Positions 16,331-26,610 are shown, counted from the stretch's first letter. The stretch: DNA of 64,000 bases from a virus (IMGVR_UViG_3300009503_000022:46356-110355); one strand, 5' to 3'. The notes: generated from the letters alone by a model not told the origin. A program made the numbers and translations.

Positions 16331-18286
16331 TTAATATTTAATACAAACATATAACGTTAAAAATGGCGGAATATTAGATTCTGTACTTACTGTATGATTA
16401 TGTGTTAAATTCTCACTATTAATTCCATGCTGGTGATTTACTGTACCTGATATCGCTCCACTCGTTGTTCCAGAAAATGAATGAGTATGATGTTCTATCG
16501 CAAGATGAATATCTGTTCCTGTAGAATACCATCCTGAACGATTATTAACATCACTAGTTTCTCCACTATAATAATGTGTATGATTTACATCGAAGAAATT
16601 AGTAGCACCACCATGCGAATGAGATCCTAATGCATTACCTGTTGTATGCGAATGCGTTGCGCTTCCTCCTGTTAATCCTGGAGTATACGTAACTCCATCT
16701 TGCCCTATTATAAATCTTCCTTTTGCATTAGGTAAATATGCATTTGTATTTCCTGGTCCAATAAAAGGAGTTCCTAAACTTCTTAAATAAACTATTAAAT
16801 CGTAATATTCTGGATTTGTAGTATAATCAATTAAACTCCCATCACATTCTAACCATCCTGATTTAATAGATAAAAATAATCCTATTTGTCCTACTACTCC
16901 ACCAAAACTATCTCCTTCATAATATCTACCAAGTTGTAAATTATTTATCCCAATACTACCAAACTTTCTAAAATCTAATACTCCTTGAACTATAGGATCT
17001 GAATTAGGTATCTTAAATAAATATGACGGTGAACCTACCCATTCAGATGATCCTATTAAAAGAAAATTATTAGCTATAATAGTACTTAGAGATGTTGTAT
17101 AATTTAAAACTCCACTAGAATCTAAATAAAAATAATAAATACCCGGAGTACTTCCAGATGTAAATATAAATTCTTGATAATCATCATTTGGCATTACATT
17201 TGCCGATATTATATTACTTCTTGTTATTCTATTACCTTTAACGTATGCATATTCATCAGTAGCTAAATTATATATTCTTACTGTTTGAGCTCCAGAAAGC
17301 GTAATATATAATAAACTTAAAGTTGAATTTTTTCCAGCTGTTCCTGCTATAATATGATTTGAATGTTGTTCATTCCTATGACCAATCAAATCTTGTCCAG
17401 TATATCCTAAATCATAAATTGAAAGTCCATGTGGATTTTTATTCGTTATTAAATCAGGATTCCCGACTGCTTTTATATGATCTTCTAAACTATAACTTTT
17501 ATTTTTAGAATACTCAACTGTAACATCAGTTAAATCAGTAGGATTTTTTACTTTTACTGCTAATGGAGAATGTTGATAATATTTTCTTATATGATTTACA
17601 TCCTCATAAATAATATCATTTGATAATATAGGATTACCAATTCCATTAGCTGTAACTTTTCCTAAATATATTGCTTTAGTATATAAATTATGTCTTGGAG
17701 TTCCATCTATAACTGTTATATCTGCAAGTAATGCAACTATTATTTTATAACCATTTTTTTTATAAGGATATTTTATTCTATTTGTTTCTTGATCTATTAC
17801 ATATTTAGAATTTGGAGCATTCCAATTACCATAAGGATAATAAGGATCGCTCGGATCAATTTCTACAGTTTCTACATAGTCTATAAATATAAAATTCGGA
17901 ACATCTAATCCATAATCTTTTAAAGGAATCGCAATATTGCCACTAGAATATGGCATAGACTCAGGAGGAATTTGAGTATCTTGCTTATTAACTGAATTAG
18001 ACCAATTTAAACTAGTATCATAATTTACCGATTCGTTACTAAATATTTCTAATCTATCTCCATCTAAATTATATGCGATACCATATCCTATATCGATTTT
18101 AGTTGCATCGCTAGAATTAACCGTTATTTTAAACTCACCAGTTTTATCAATAGATTTTAAATATAATATCCCTGGCTGATAAATATCTATAGTTCTATTT
18201 TTAATTTCTTTCTCTTTCTTTGATTGCATCAAATTTAAATCATTAGATAATATTTCTTGATTTCCAAAAATATTTATTTTTTCCAT
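16331..18286 (-). CDS. Tail fibre with phage tail-collar domain and His-rich tip
   Basis: A 651-residue fibre. The N-terminal ~130 residues (MEKINIFGNQEILSNDLNLM, INIGYGIAYNLDGDRLEIF) resemble fibre attachment domains. Near residue 480 the tail-collar domain begins (KSGWLECDGSLIDYTTN, YLPNAKGRFIIGQDGV). It leads into a tip with many HxH pairs: THSHTTGNALGSHSHGG, VNHTHYYSG, HHTHSFSG, NHQHGI, THNHTV. In T4 gp12-type fibres such HxH motifs bind metal and lock the trimer. The protein ends PPFLTLYVCIKY, the usual end of collar proteins. Probably a receptor-binding short fibre. Confidence 0.8.
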   Translation of the reverse strand: MEKINIFGNQEILSNDLNLMQSKKEKEIKNRTIDIYQPGILYLKSIDKTGEFKITVNSSDATKIDIGYGIAYNLDGDRLEIFSNESVNYDTSLNWSNSVNKQDTQIPPESMPYSSGNIAIPLKDYGLDVPNFIFIDYVETVEIDPSDPYYPYGNWNAPNSKYVIDQETNRIKYPYKKNGYKIIVALLADITVIDGTPRHNLYTKAIYLGKVTANGIGNPILSNDIIYEDVNHIRKYYQHSPLAVKVKNPTDLTDVTVEYSKNKSYSLEDHIKAVGNPDLITNKNPHGLSIYDLGYTGQDLIGHRNEQHSNHIIAGTAGKNSTLSLLYITLSGAQTVRIYNLATDEYAYVKGNRITRSNIISANVMPNDDYQEFIFTSGSTPGIYYFYLDSSGVLNYTTSLSTIIANNFLLIGSSEWVGSPSYLFKIPNSDPIVQGVLDFRKFGSIGINNLQLGRYYEGDSFGGVVGQIGLFLSIKSGWLECDGSLIDYTTNPEYYDLIVYLRSLGTPFIGPGNTNAYLPNAKGRFIIGQDGVTYTPGLTGGSATHSHTTGNALGSHSHGGATNFFDVNHTHYYSGETSDVNNRSGWYSTGTDIHLAIEHHTHSFSGTTSGAISGTVNHQHGINSENLTHNHTVSTESNIPPFLTLYVCIKY

Positions 18287-18299
18287 ATCTTAACTCCTT

Positions 18300-18608
18300 T
18301 TAAATATCTTTTCTAATATAATCACAAACTAAATCTTGTCCTATTATTGGTATAACAGTTAATTGAAATTGATTATCTGATAATTCCGAATAATCAATAG
18401 TTCTTCTTAATCTTATACCATCTAAATATACCTTTAAAGTATTAGGCATATATAAATTAGAAACTGTAAATATACTTCTTACACCATCTATTTGAGATGT
18501 CAAATCTTCACCTATTTTAAATAAACCAGATTGTATAATAGTAAAATTTTCGTTCTGTTCTACAGATTTTATAAGTTTTTTTGATTGAAAATTTTTCTTA
18601 TATACCAT
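18300..18608 (-). CDS. Small fibre/baseplate accessory protein
   Basis: A 102-residue protein. Its second half (QIDGVRSIFTVSNLYMPNTL, KVYLDGIRLRRTIDYSEL, then PIIGQDLVCDYI) is a common phage structural module with a typical VYLDG turn. The same kind of module is present in the 15501-15887 and 12335-15475 products. It probably connects fibre parts. No catalytic features. Confidence 0.55.
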   Translation of the reverse strand: MVYKKNFQSKKLIKSVEQNENFTIIQSGLFKIGEDLTSQIDGVRSIFTVSNLYMPNTLKVYLDGIRLRRTIDYSELSDNQFQLTVIPIIGQDLVCDYIRKDI

Positions 18609-18623
18609 ATTTTATTCTCCTTT

Positions 18624-19037
18624 TTACGAATATATACACCCATCCCAAACAGATATATCCCATCTACCAGCTATAGTTTCTGCTTTTTCAGGTTTATTAT
18701 CTTGTAAATCTCCAAAATATATACCAGCCTCTTCTTGCGTTGCTTCGCTTTCTTCATCAAATATATTTACACAACTAACTTTATAAAAATAAATTTCATT
18801 TTCTTCTATATCAATATCAATAAATATCGTATCGACTTTATTCTCGAAATCAGTAGTAGTAACTTCACCTAAAACAATAAAATCATTACTATTAGTTTTT
18901 TGAGTTCTATATACAATATATTTTTTTACAGTTACATCTTCATCATTAATATCTTTAGTAACTCTATCCCATTTTAAAATAGCATAATTATTTCTTTTAA
19001 TTACATAAAAATTCTCTGGTTTTTTAGGTTTAGCCAT
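18624..19037 (-). CDS. Fibronectin type III-like virion protein
   Basis: A 137-residue protein forming one FN3-like beta sandwich: KPENFYVIKRNNYAILKWDR, KKYIVYRTQ, IDIDIEENEIYFYKVSCVN, EESEATQE. FN3 domains are frequent in phage tail and fibre proteins and mediate weak surface contacts. The gene directly follows the gpI-like gene. The C-terminal 25 residues (AETIAGRWDISVWDGCIYS) lie outside the sandwich. Confidence 0.6.
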   Translation of the reverse strand: MAKPKKPENFYVIKRNNYAILKWDRVTKDINDEDVTVKKYIVYRTQKTNSNDFIVLGEVTTTDFENKVDTIFIDIDIEENEIYFYKVSCVNIFDEESEATQEEAGIYFGDLQDNKPEKAETIAGRWDISVWDGCIYS

Positions 19038-19048
19038 ATTTATTTCTC

Positions 19049-20161
19049 CTAAACATATAAATATATAATTTTAGTATATGCTGGTTTTAAATTTTCACAA
19101 ACTTGTTCTACTATTTTCTTAACTATATATTGATAACTTACTAAATATGTAGAGTTTTTATTTGGTTGAGGTTGTCCAACGATCCAATTTATTTTTCCAT
19201 TAATTCTATCTACAGTAAACTCAACTCCTTCTGTATATATATTTGCACCTTGATTTATTGCCACTAATGTTGAAGTTAAATATTGATTATTCAAACTATC
19301 TGATCCTCCATTTTCTTCTGTCTTAACAACTTCTTCATTAACAACATTTCTAGTAGAATCATAAACTTTTAATTTAATCCAATTAATATGCTGTTCTTTA
19401 GAATATATCTTAATACCTGGTTTTGCTCTTGTATTTAATAAATTTCCTTCTACATAATAATGATTTCTATTAGAATCAGTATCTTCCCAATTAGTTCCAT
19501 TCCACACCCATTTTGGATTATTATATACTTTCCAACCTTCTATAGCTTCGTATGGAATAATATCTGGTTCTGTACCTGTAATACTTTTAACTGCAAGTTT
19601 AATTCCTTTATAAGTTGAACCATTTAAAAATGCTGTCCTTAAATCTAAAATTATATTTCTATATTCTTCAAATGTAAAATCTGAAGGCTTTCTTAAATCA
19701 AATAAATATCCAAAATTACTATATAATTGAGCATCTCTTACTTCATCTAAAAATATATCATTTTTAATCCTTAAAAGTTCAATTAACCTATCTAATCTTA
19801 TATCTCCCAATAATTCATAATATAAATAAGTATTTAATGCTATAAATTCATAATCTGCTAATCTATTATCTGCAATATCAGTTAATCTAATTTTAGTAAT
19901 ACCATAATCAACTTTTTTTGTAAAATAAATAGTTCCAATTTCATCTACAATCTTACAAGTAGTAAAATAATCTCCATTAATATAAACTTTTATAAATGTA
20001 TCTGTCCCTTCTACATACAATTCTGGCCAAAAATCTACAAACAAAAATTCCTTTTCTGGCATATAAGGAATAACATTCCAATCTTTATTATAAATATATC
20101 TATTAAGTTTATCTATTAATTGCCAATATAAAGTATTTTTCCCTCTTGTATATAATTGCAT
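19049..20161 (-). CDS. Baseplate wedge protein, gpI-like (tail protein I)
   Basis: A 370-residue protein. Residues about 120-215 (RLDRLIELLRIKNDIFLDEV, FGYLFDLRKPSDFTFEEY, GSTYKGIKLAVKSITGTEPD) match the gpI-like tail proteins of contractile phages. The C-terminus (VCENLKPAYTKIIYLYV) is typical of that group. It follows baseplate J, the usual order J then I. It should form part of the baseplate wedge that carries the fibres. The 76-base gap above holds a hairpin. Confidence 0.65.
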   Translation of the reverse strand: MQLYTRGKNTLYWQLIDKLNRYIYNKDWNVIPYMPEKEFLFVDFWPELYVEGTDTFIKVYINGDYFTTCKIVDEIGTIYFTKKVDYGITKIRLTDIADNRLADYEFIALNTYLYYELLGDIRLDRLIELLRIKNDIFLDEVRDAQLYSNFGYLFDLRKPSDFTFEEYRNIILDLRTAFLNGSTYKGIKLAVKSITGTEPDIIPYEAIEGWKVYNNPKWVWNGTNWEDTDSNRNHYYVEGNLLNTRAKPGIKIYSKEQHINWIKLKVYDSTRNVVNEEVVKTEENGGSDSLNNQYLTSTLVAINQGANIYTEGVEFTVDRINGKINWIVGQPQPNKNSTYLVSYQYIVKKIVEQVCENLKPAYTKIIYLYV

Positions 20162-20186
20162 AAAACCTCTTTTTTATCGTTTGCAG

Positions 20187-20213
20187 AACGAAGCAGTTTA
20201 TTACTGCTACGTT
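20187..20213. other. Intergenic hairpin between the baseplate J and gpI-like genes
   Basis: aacg / cgtt and agcagt / actgct pair around a ttatt loop with one A-A mismatch. Five T follow on the plus strand; there is no T-run on the minus strand. It could protect or process the minus-strand mRNA, or stop plus-strand antisense transcription. It is the main feature of the 76-base gap 20162-20237. Confidence 0.5.
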
Positions 20214-20237
20214 TTTCATTAAATCGTCAATATATTT

Positions 20238-21698
20238 TTATGTAATCACTAAATTATTTAATCTAATATATTCTCTACCTTCTACCTCTATTGTATCTAC
20301 AACATTACTAAGATTACTTCTATTAAATTTATTCATAGGTAAAATAATACTATCTACGCCTTCTATAGTATAAACTAAATCTATAATATCACTTTGTTGT
20401 AAAGATTCCCCTAATTTTAATTTACTTATCTCAGCAGTTAATAAATTAGTTATATCTTGAATTATTGAAGATTTAGAATAACCAGATAAAATACGCAATG
20501 AAAATGAAATATCAATAGGTACTTTTATAGATTGTTTTACCAATACCATCGGATCTGAACCTGCTAATATTTTATATTCATCTTTATCTAACAAATTTTG
20601 AATAATCTCTACATTAGAATTATAATTATATTTTATAGTATAAGGAACTGTCGGCGGATTTGATGCAAAATCAGTCCAATGTATTCTAGCATTAGCCTTA
20701 ATACTTCCTTCGTAAAATTCTATTGAATTAGCTTCAAATAAATATGGAGCTCCACCATGCCCTGTTATAGAAATCAAAGAATCTACAGGTTGCTTTTTCA
20801 ATACATAATATTCAGTAGCTGTATCTACTATCTCAGTTTGTTGAACTATATTCGTTTCAAGAATATATAAATCAATTTTTCCACCATATCCCTCATCTCG
20901 TTTCATAAATTTATCGCCTGCATACGATACATATACATCACTTATATTTGAATTTGCTAAAACTATTTTTTTATAACCATCTTTTGTTCCTATATTATTC
21001 CCTAAATAAACTAATTTAATCCTTTCAATCAAAGTTTCGTCTGTTTCTTCATCGGTAGCATTACTTATTTCATCTTTATTAATTACATAATCGAAACCTT
21101 CTACTGCAGTTTCCATTTTAGTAATTGTCCTTGCAGGTGCATTTGCTTGAATCCCTACATTTACAGATTTAATAGGAACAGGAATACTATATGCATTCAA
21201 ATCAGGATCAAAATAATTCGGTCCTTGAGCTGCAAACATTGTAACATCTGATTGAACCTCATATCTTTGCCCATTCGTTGATGATACTATTGACCCTCTT
21301 AAAATAGTCTTATCACCATCAGAAATTGTCAACACATTATTTCTAACATAATAAATTATTCCTGTAGCTGAAGTAGCCCCTTTTCTTGTTAAATTAAAAT
21401 TTGAAGCATGTTTTTCTAATATAACTTTAATATCATTTCTTACATCATCTACAGAAATTCCATAAGCAAAAGCTACTAAAGATAAATATTCGCTATCTAA
21501 TAACATCTCTGATATTAAATCTAATGATTGACATCGTAATATATAATCAGCAATTACTATTTCTCTTACTAATTCGACACTTTGAGGAGTTATAAAAATA
21601 TCATTTACAGTACTATTAGGATGTAAACTAATATTTTTATTTCTTTCTAATATCTTATTTTTAATATCATTATATATTTGAGAAAAACTCTTTAACAT
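20238..21698 (-). CDS. Baseplate J-like protein
   Basis: A 486-residue protein with the baseplate J pattern. The N-terminal helical part (DIKNKILERNKNISLHPNST, EMLLDSEYLSLVAFAYGISV) is followed by RKGATSATGIIYYVRN and RGSIVSSTNGQRYEVQSDV. Then come AVEGFDYVINKDEISNATDE (usual NxxxxxxGxDxEs region), a VDIYI-like IDLYILE strand, and a C-terminal alpha/beta part ending in ILPMNKF. It forms the wedge ring around the hub, as T4 gp6/Mu gp47 do. It lies between gp25-like and gpI-like genes as in other myoviruses. Confidence 0.8.
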   Translation of the reverse strand: MLKSFSQIYNDIKNKILERNKNISLHPNSTVNDIFITPQSVELVREIVIADYILRCQSLDLISEMLLDSEYLSLVAFAYGISVDDVRNDIKVILEKHASNFNLTRKGATSATGIIYYVRNNVLTISDGDKTILRGSIVSSTNGQRYEVQSDVTMFAAQGPNYFDPDLNAYSIPVPIKSVNVGIQANAPARTITKMETAVEGFDYVINKDEISNATDEETDETLIERIKLVYLGNNIGTKDGYKKIVLANSNISDVYVSYAGDKFMKRDEGYGGKIDLYILETNIVQQTEIVDTATEYYVLKKQPVDSLISITGHGGAPYLFEANSIEFYEGSIKANARIHWTDFASNPPTVPYTIKYNYNSNVEIIQNLLDKDEYKILAGSDPMVLVKQSIKVPIDISFSLRILSGYSKSSIIQDITNLLTAEISKLKLGESLQQSDIIDLVYTIEGVDSIILPMNKFNRSNLSNVVDTIEVEGREYIRLNNLVIT

Positions 21699-21701
21699 AT
21701 T

Positions 21702-22127
21702 TTATCCTCCAAGTGTTATAATCAATGTTTCACCAACTTTATTTATAACTTCTATTCTTATAAATACTTTTCTCGGATCTACAGGATCTATATTTACATC
21801 TATACTTTTAATTTGATCTATTTTTTCATCTAAATCTGTAGTATCATCAATTTCATTTAAATAAGTAAATGCATATATTATACCATTAACAATATTTTTT
21901 CTTACACTAGTATTATCTATCTTTTGATTAATCAAACTTTGTAAATTACTACCATAACCAGGAAATACCTTATTTTCACCTTCCCTAGTAAGTAATATTT
22001 TAGCCATATTTTGCTTTAATTTGCTCGCTCCACTAAGCATTACAAAATCACCATTTTCATAAGTTATATCATTAAAAGTACCATAATATTTATTTTCTGC
22101 TGTACCTAATATCTTCAAATCTTTCAT
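21702..22127 (-). CDS. Baseplate wedge protein, gp25/gpW-like
   Basis: A 141-residue protein of gp25/gpW length. SKLKQNMAKILLTREGENKV (about 36-55) and FPGYGSNLQSLINQ are characteristic of this family: the LLT..GE..F.P.fGs.L box. The C-terminal strand KVFIRIEVINKVGETLIITL closes the fold. It initiates sheath assembly at the baseplate in T4. Its ATG overlaps the stop of the coiled-coil gene upstream (22124-22127). Confidence 0.8.
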   Translation of the reverse strand: MKDLKILGTAENKYYGTFNDITYENGDFVMLSGASKLKQNMAKILLTREGENKVFPGYGSNLQSLINQKIDNTSVRKNIVNGIIYAFTYLNEIDDTTDLDEKIDQIKSIDVNIDPVDPRKVFIRIEVINKVGETLIITLGG

Positions 22128-22657
22128 ACTATACTCTCTAATATAAATAAAATATTATCTATTCTTCTAAATAAATCGGTTAAAAACGAAGACTTTAATT
22201 CTAACTTCTTTTGCATATTAACTACTTGCTCATATCTATAATTTAACTCTGTCATTTCTGAAACAGTTTGCAAAGCTTCATTTGTCAAATAAGGTATCGT
22301 ATAATTTAATTCACTATCTTGAACTAAAATATCAGAAGTTAATATAGAATTAATTGTTTGAACATCAGACATTGTCGTATAACTTTGCAATTGTTCTGAT
22401 AATATCTTTTTAGTATCATCATTCGCAATCATCAATTCGTTAATTTCTTGCATTCGAGTTCTAATTTCATCTTTTAAATTTAATATTGCTTTTTTTAAAT
22501 TATCCCTATTTTCTTTACTGATTTTTTCTTTTAAAATATTATATGTATCACTTTTTTTTAATTCTGTTTTAATTTCTTCAGAAAAATCTAATTCATTATC
22601 TACATAATACGCACTATTCATCAAATTCCAAATTTCTTCTCTTCTTAATAATGCCAT
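22124..22657 (-). CDS. Helical baseplate-region protein of unknown function
   Basis: A 177-residue, almost completely helical protein with coiled-coil stretches (ENRDNLKKAILNLKDEIRTR, then LNYRYEQVVNMQKKLELKSS). It lies between the spike gene and the gp25-like gene and overlaps the latter by four bases. This place is often occupied by baseplate assembly or hub-associated proteins. No family recognised. Confidence 0.55.
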   Translation of the reverse strand: MALLRREEIWNLMNSAYYVDNELDFSEEIKTELKKSDTYNILKEKISKENRDNLKKAILNLKDEIRTRMQEINELMIANDDTKKILSEQLQSYTTMSDVQTINSILTSDILVQDSELNYTIPYLTNEALQTVSEMTELNYRYEQVVNMQKKLELKSSFLTDLFRRIDNILFILESIV

Positions 22658-22658
22658 T

Positions 22659-23339
22659 TTATGATGCTCCTTTTATAGTACTACTACCAGTTATAGGCTT
22701 ACCTGTAACTGGACAAATAGGAAAAGTACCATAAGGTCCTGAAGTCACTATATCTCCAAATAATTTTCGCTTATTTTCATCATTAGCATTTTTCCCTAAA
22801 TATATTGTTTGACTATCAATATACGTATTGCCATCTTTATCAATTACAATTTTTGCTTTTATTTCTTTTGTTCTTGGATCTTTTTTGGTAATTTCATATT
22901 CCCCTGATTTTGTATGTCTTATCTCTAATCCATTAAAAGTCTGAAATAATATCTCAGTTGCTTGAATAAGAATTTGAAACTTTTTCCTTATTATCTTAAA
23001 AATATTTCTCATACCACCATCAACAATAGAAACGTCCCCATTATTATTTAAATAAATATAACCGCCACCTTCTGATTGAATTTGTATTTCTCCAGGAAGT
23101 AATCTTCCAGAATTCTTTCTTAATAAATCTGGATTATTTTCCCATATTTTAATTATCTTAGTAACATTCATCCCATATCTAACAAATAACACTAAAGATC
23201 CTATCTTAGGCATTACTTGCAACGATAATGGATTATCTAATTCAACGGGTATATTACTCCCACTTTCAAATGAATTTACATAAACAACATTATTTTTATC
23301 ATCTACATTAATTATTCTACCTAATTGAAAATCTAACAT
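22659..23339 (-). CDS. Baseplate spike protein, gpV/gp5-like
   Basis: A 226-residue protein. The N-terminal OB-fold (MLDFQLGRIINVDDKNNVVY, VMPKIGSLVLFVRYGMNVTK; about 1-85) is followed by a short-period beta-helix-like part (LLPGEIQIQSEGGGYIYLNN, GDVSIVDG, KIVIDKDGNTYIDSQTIYLG). This is the layout of gpV-type membrane-piercing spikes. The C-terminus FPICPVTGKPITGSSTIKG contains a Cys and could bind a metal or a tip protein. It sits directly below the large hub gene. Confidence 0.75.
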   Translation of the reverse strand: MLDFQLGRIINVDDKNNVVYVNSFESGSNIPVELDNPLSLQVMPKIGSLVLFVRYGMNVTKIIKIWENNPDLLRKNSGRLLPGEIQIQSEGGGYIYLNNNGDVSIVDGGMRNIFKIIRKKFQILIQATEILFQTFNGLEIRHTKSGEYEITKKDPRTKEIKAKIVIDKDGNTYIDSQTIYLGKNANDENKRKLFGDIVTSGPYGTFPICPVTGKPITGSSTIKGAS

Positions 23340-23340
23340 T

Positions 23341-26300
23341 TTATTTTTTCTCCACTCCTTCTATATGATAATAATAATCGTATCTTGCCCAAGCAATATC
23401 GTCTCTAGTAAAAACATTATTTTTAGGAAATCTATCAAATATATATTTACCTAATAATCTCTCACCATTTAACATTGATAATAATTTAGTAAAATCTGTA
23501 AAAAATTTAGGCTTTAAATTAATATGTCCATTATCAATCATTCTAAAATTTAAAAATTGAATATCTACAGCATTACCTTTAAAATGAGCATCGGCAGAAT
23601 CTTTTGATGTCTCTTTTTTATTTGTATATATTATTTGACGATTTTCTTCTGGTGTTCTAAATCCCCAAACTATACTACCAATATCAAACAATTTTTCTAA
23701 ATCAAATATTAAACTATCTGTATAAAATCTTATCGTATCTTTAATTCTATTAAATGCTACTTCTACTCCATTTTTATCTTGCAAATATTTTGGTTTACCT
23801 TGTTCATCTTTAGTTAAAAAATATATTGAATTTTCTTTAATTTCAGCAAAATATTCCCCACCTTCTAATTCAAATATCTTCTTTTCTGCATACGGACCTC
23901 TAAGATAAATCCACCCTTTAGGAGCCCAAAATCTTCTAACTCTTCTTTCTTCTATTAACCATTCTTGTGAATCAATCTCGAACCACGAATTACTAAATAT
24001 CAAATTAGTATTATCAAAATTAAAATAAGTATAACTTTTATCAAGACGCCCTGTAACCTCTTCACCAAAACTTTCCATCCATTTTCTAATACGCCAATTA
24101 TAAAATTTAAAACTTAAATCTATTAAAGTTAACCCATTAATTAAACTTTGAGTAACAAAAGACGCATTTCCTGCTGCAGGTGAATCAAAAATACCAACCC
24201 TAAATTTAGTTTTAAGATAACTACTATCAGAAAATTCTTTAAAATCAGAAAATCCTAATTCTTTAATCTGATTATCGTCTATAACTATTGGTCTATAATC
24301 AAACATAATATCAAATATTTTTATTTTATGATTTGTATATCCTGACTTCTCAGTTGTTGGTCTAGGAAGACTAAAAGCATAATAATCATCTAATTCTTTT
24401 GCAATCTCTAATCTATCTTTATTAATAGCTATTTGTGACAATGTTTCACTGCTTAAAACAGGTTTAGACTCTTCTATTTCAGTTTGCTTTTTTCTAGAAT
24501 CAGATTCAACTTCATATATAACATCTAAAATAGTTGGTATTATAGAAAAATATATTACATCTTTATCAATATTTCTTTCTAAAAATTTTTTAGCTTCTGA
24601 AATTCTATCTTTTTTATTTTTTTCTTTATTTAATAATTCTAAACGATTTACATTACTTTGACTTAATATCTTCTCTTTATAAATTGAATATATCATATCA
24701 TAATCGTTATCTTTTGCTGTCTGAAGAAATTCTTTAACCGCTTTTCGCTCAACTCTTCTTACATATATAAATTTTAAAATATTTGTAGAAACTTTTCCAT
24801 AACCAAACGTTGTTTCTATCGAATTTAAATAACCAACAAATTTATCTTTCTCAGAATCGTCATTTAATTCAATATAATATAATCTTCCAATTTCGTATGT
24901 TCTAGTATTAGGAACTGATATATTTATTTGCCTTGTAAAAGCATTTTGCCTATATAATATCATTGCTGAATATATAGACGCTAACCATCTATTAATAACA
25001 TTTGGATTAGAAGTCGGTTCTCTCACTCTTAATCCATATTTAAATAATATATTAGCATCTGTATACCAACCTCCAATCATTCCAACTTCACCAAAAAATG
25101 GATACATAAATTTTGCATCACATCTAGTCGCTAAATCAATATCATTCCTATGATAAGCCTCATCAAGTATATCTTCTTTCTTTATAACAAAATCTCCTTC
25201 TGGAATATTACCATTTTCTGGTAAATCTATTTCTAATTCATTATATTTCTGAGGTCTACATATTATTTGACCTTTCCTGTTTTCAAAAATATCATAAAAA
25301 GCTACTTCTCTTACAGTTCTCAATATATCAATCGGTTTTGCCATTTGAGTATAAAAAGTCTCAAATCCTCTTGCTACCATTTCGTTGTAAGTTTTATGTT
25401 CTCCATGCTCAAGAATAGCTAAAGTTTTCTTTATTTCTTCATTAGCCTTAGAATCATCACTAAATTTAACATCATCTAATTGTCTTACTAGATAAAATGC
25501 ATAAAGTAATAAAAATGAGCTTCTAAAATCTTTAATACTTTTTAGCCTATCAACATTAAACTCAAAACGTATTTTTTCTAATTTAGTTCTTATTTCCTCT
25601 AACCTTTTATTATACTCAGTAGTCAAACCTTCTATTTTCTTTTCTTTACTCCCAGATATAGTTTCTTCTAATTCTCTTATTTTTGTTTTATATTCTTCAA
25701 TAACCCTTTCTTTTTTAGATAATTGTTCTTCTTCATCGAGAGTTAACGAAATTTTTGATTTTAAAGGTGCTATTTCTTTATTAATATCATCTAATTTTGT
25801 TCTTATCTTTCTCAACTCGTCATTATTTTCATCTAATTTCTTTTTTATTTCTTCTAATTTACTATCTACATTTACTGCCTTTAAACATAACACATCTTCC
25901 ATTATCGTACTAAATATCTGACCTGTATTCAAATTATTCCAATTATCTTGATATACAGGAACACCTGGTGTTGTTATTTCAATACCTTCATCAAACATTT
26001 TATTATATATTGCTTGCTTTTGCACAACATTTGACAACCCAAAAAACTTATTAATCCCATATACAGTAATATCTATATCAGGAACAGTTCCATAACTTTT
26101 AGAATAACTTATAGTTCCTATAAAACCTATATATTCAGTAATCCAATTTTCTGTAAACCCTCTATCAACTCTAACTTCTATTATTTGATTTTCACATAAA
26201 AAATCTTTTATTTTCTTTGTTGTAATAAGACCATTACTATATTCTCTATCAAACTCACTTGATTGACTAATTCTAAATCCAATAGAATTACTAAATTCTT

Positions 26301-26610
26301 CTAAACTATTTTCAAATCCTGTAATAATTTTAACATTCTTAGTAATATCTATTCCTTCTAATAACTTAATTCTTCCTTCTGATATCGCTTTAATTAAACT
26401 TTCTTTAAATTCCCTTATAGTTTTCGTCCAATTATCTTTATATTTTTCTACACTTTCTTGTAAAAATTTCCAATGAAGTTTACTATTAACATTAAAATAA
26501 TCAACAGGATCAGTATATCTAATATCAGTTCCTTCTACTAATTCCTTCGCATTAGTAAAATCTAAAGAATATAAAATTATTTTATAATTTACTTTAATAT
26601 CTACTGGCAT
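23341..26610 (-). CDS. Large baseplate hub-type protein with C-terminal M15-like zinc peptidase
   Basis: A 1089-residue protein between the spike and a small tail protein, the usual place of the gp27/gpD-like hub. The first ~240 residues look like a hub beta-barrel (YSLDFTNAKELVEG, GFIGTISYSKSYGTVPDIDI). A long coiled coil covers about 255-350. The C-terminal ~125 residues carry an M15 D,D-peptidase pattern: WGFRTPEENRQ, then SADAHFKGNAVDIQ (Zn-type His near 1009 and Asp near 1016) and YYYHIEG (His near 1082). It probably cuts cell-wall peptides during injection. Peptidase activity is inferred from the three conserved ligands. Confidence 0.7.
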   Translation of the reverse strand: MPVDIKVNYKIILYSLDFTNAKELVEGTDIRYTDPVDYFNVNSKLHWKFLQESVEKYKDNWTKTIREFKESLIKAISEGRIKLLEGIDITKNVKIITGFENSLEEFSNSIGFRISQSSEFDREYSNGLITTKKIKDFLCENQIIEVRVDRGFTENWITEYIGFIGTISYSKSYGTVPDIDITVYGINKFFGLSNVVQKQAIYNKMFDEGIEITTPGVPVYQDNWNNLNTGQIFSTIMEDVLCLKAVNVDSKLEEIKKKLDENNDELRKIRTKLDDINKEIAPLKSKISLTLDEEEQLSKKERVIEEYKTKIRELEETISGSKEKKIEGLTTEYNKRLEEIRTKLEKIRFEFNVDRLKSIKDFRSSFLLLYAFYLVRQLDDVKFSDDSKANEEIKKTLAILEHGEHKTYNEMVARGFETFYTQMAKPIDILRTVREVAFYDIFENRKGQIICRPQKYNELEIDLPENGNIPEGDFVIKKEDILDEAYHRNDIDLATRCDAKFMYPFFGEVGMIGGWYTDANILFKYGLRVREPTSNPNVINRWLASIYSAMILYRQNAFTRQINISVPNTRTYEIGRLYYIELNDDSEKDKFVGYLNSIETTFGYGKVSTNILKFIYVRRVERKAVKEFLQTAKDNDYDMIYSIYKEKILSQSNVNRLELLNKEKNKKDRISEAKKFLERNIDKDVIYFSIIPTILDVIYEVESDSRKKQTEIEESKPVLSSETLSQIAINKDRLEIAKELDDYYAFSLPRPTTEKSGYTNHKIKIFDIMFDYRPIVIDDNQIKELGFSDFKEFSDSSYLKTKFRVGIFDSPAAGNASFVTQSLINGLTLIDLSFKFYNWRIRKWMESFGEEVTGRLDKSYTYFNFDNTNLIFSNSWFEIDSQEWLIEERRVRRFWAPKGWIYLRGPYAEKKIFELEGGEYFAEIKENSIYFLTKDEQGKPKYLQDKNGVEVAFNRIKDTIRFYTDSLIFDLEKLFDIGSIVWGFRTPEENRQIIYTNKKETSKDSADAHFKGNAVDIQFLNFRMIDNGHINLKPKFFTDFTKLLSMLNGERLLGKYIFDRFPKNNVFTRDDIAWARYDYYYHIEGVEKK

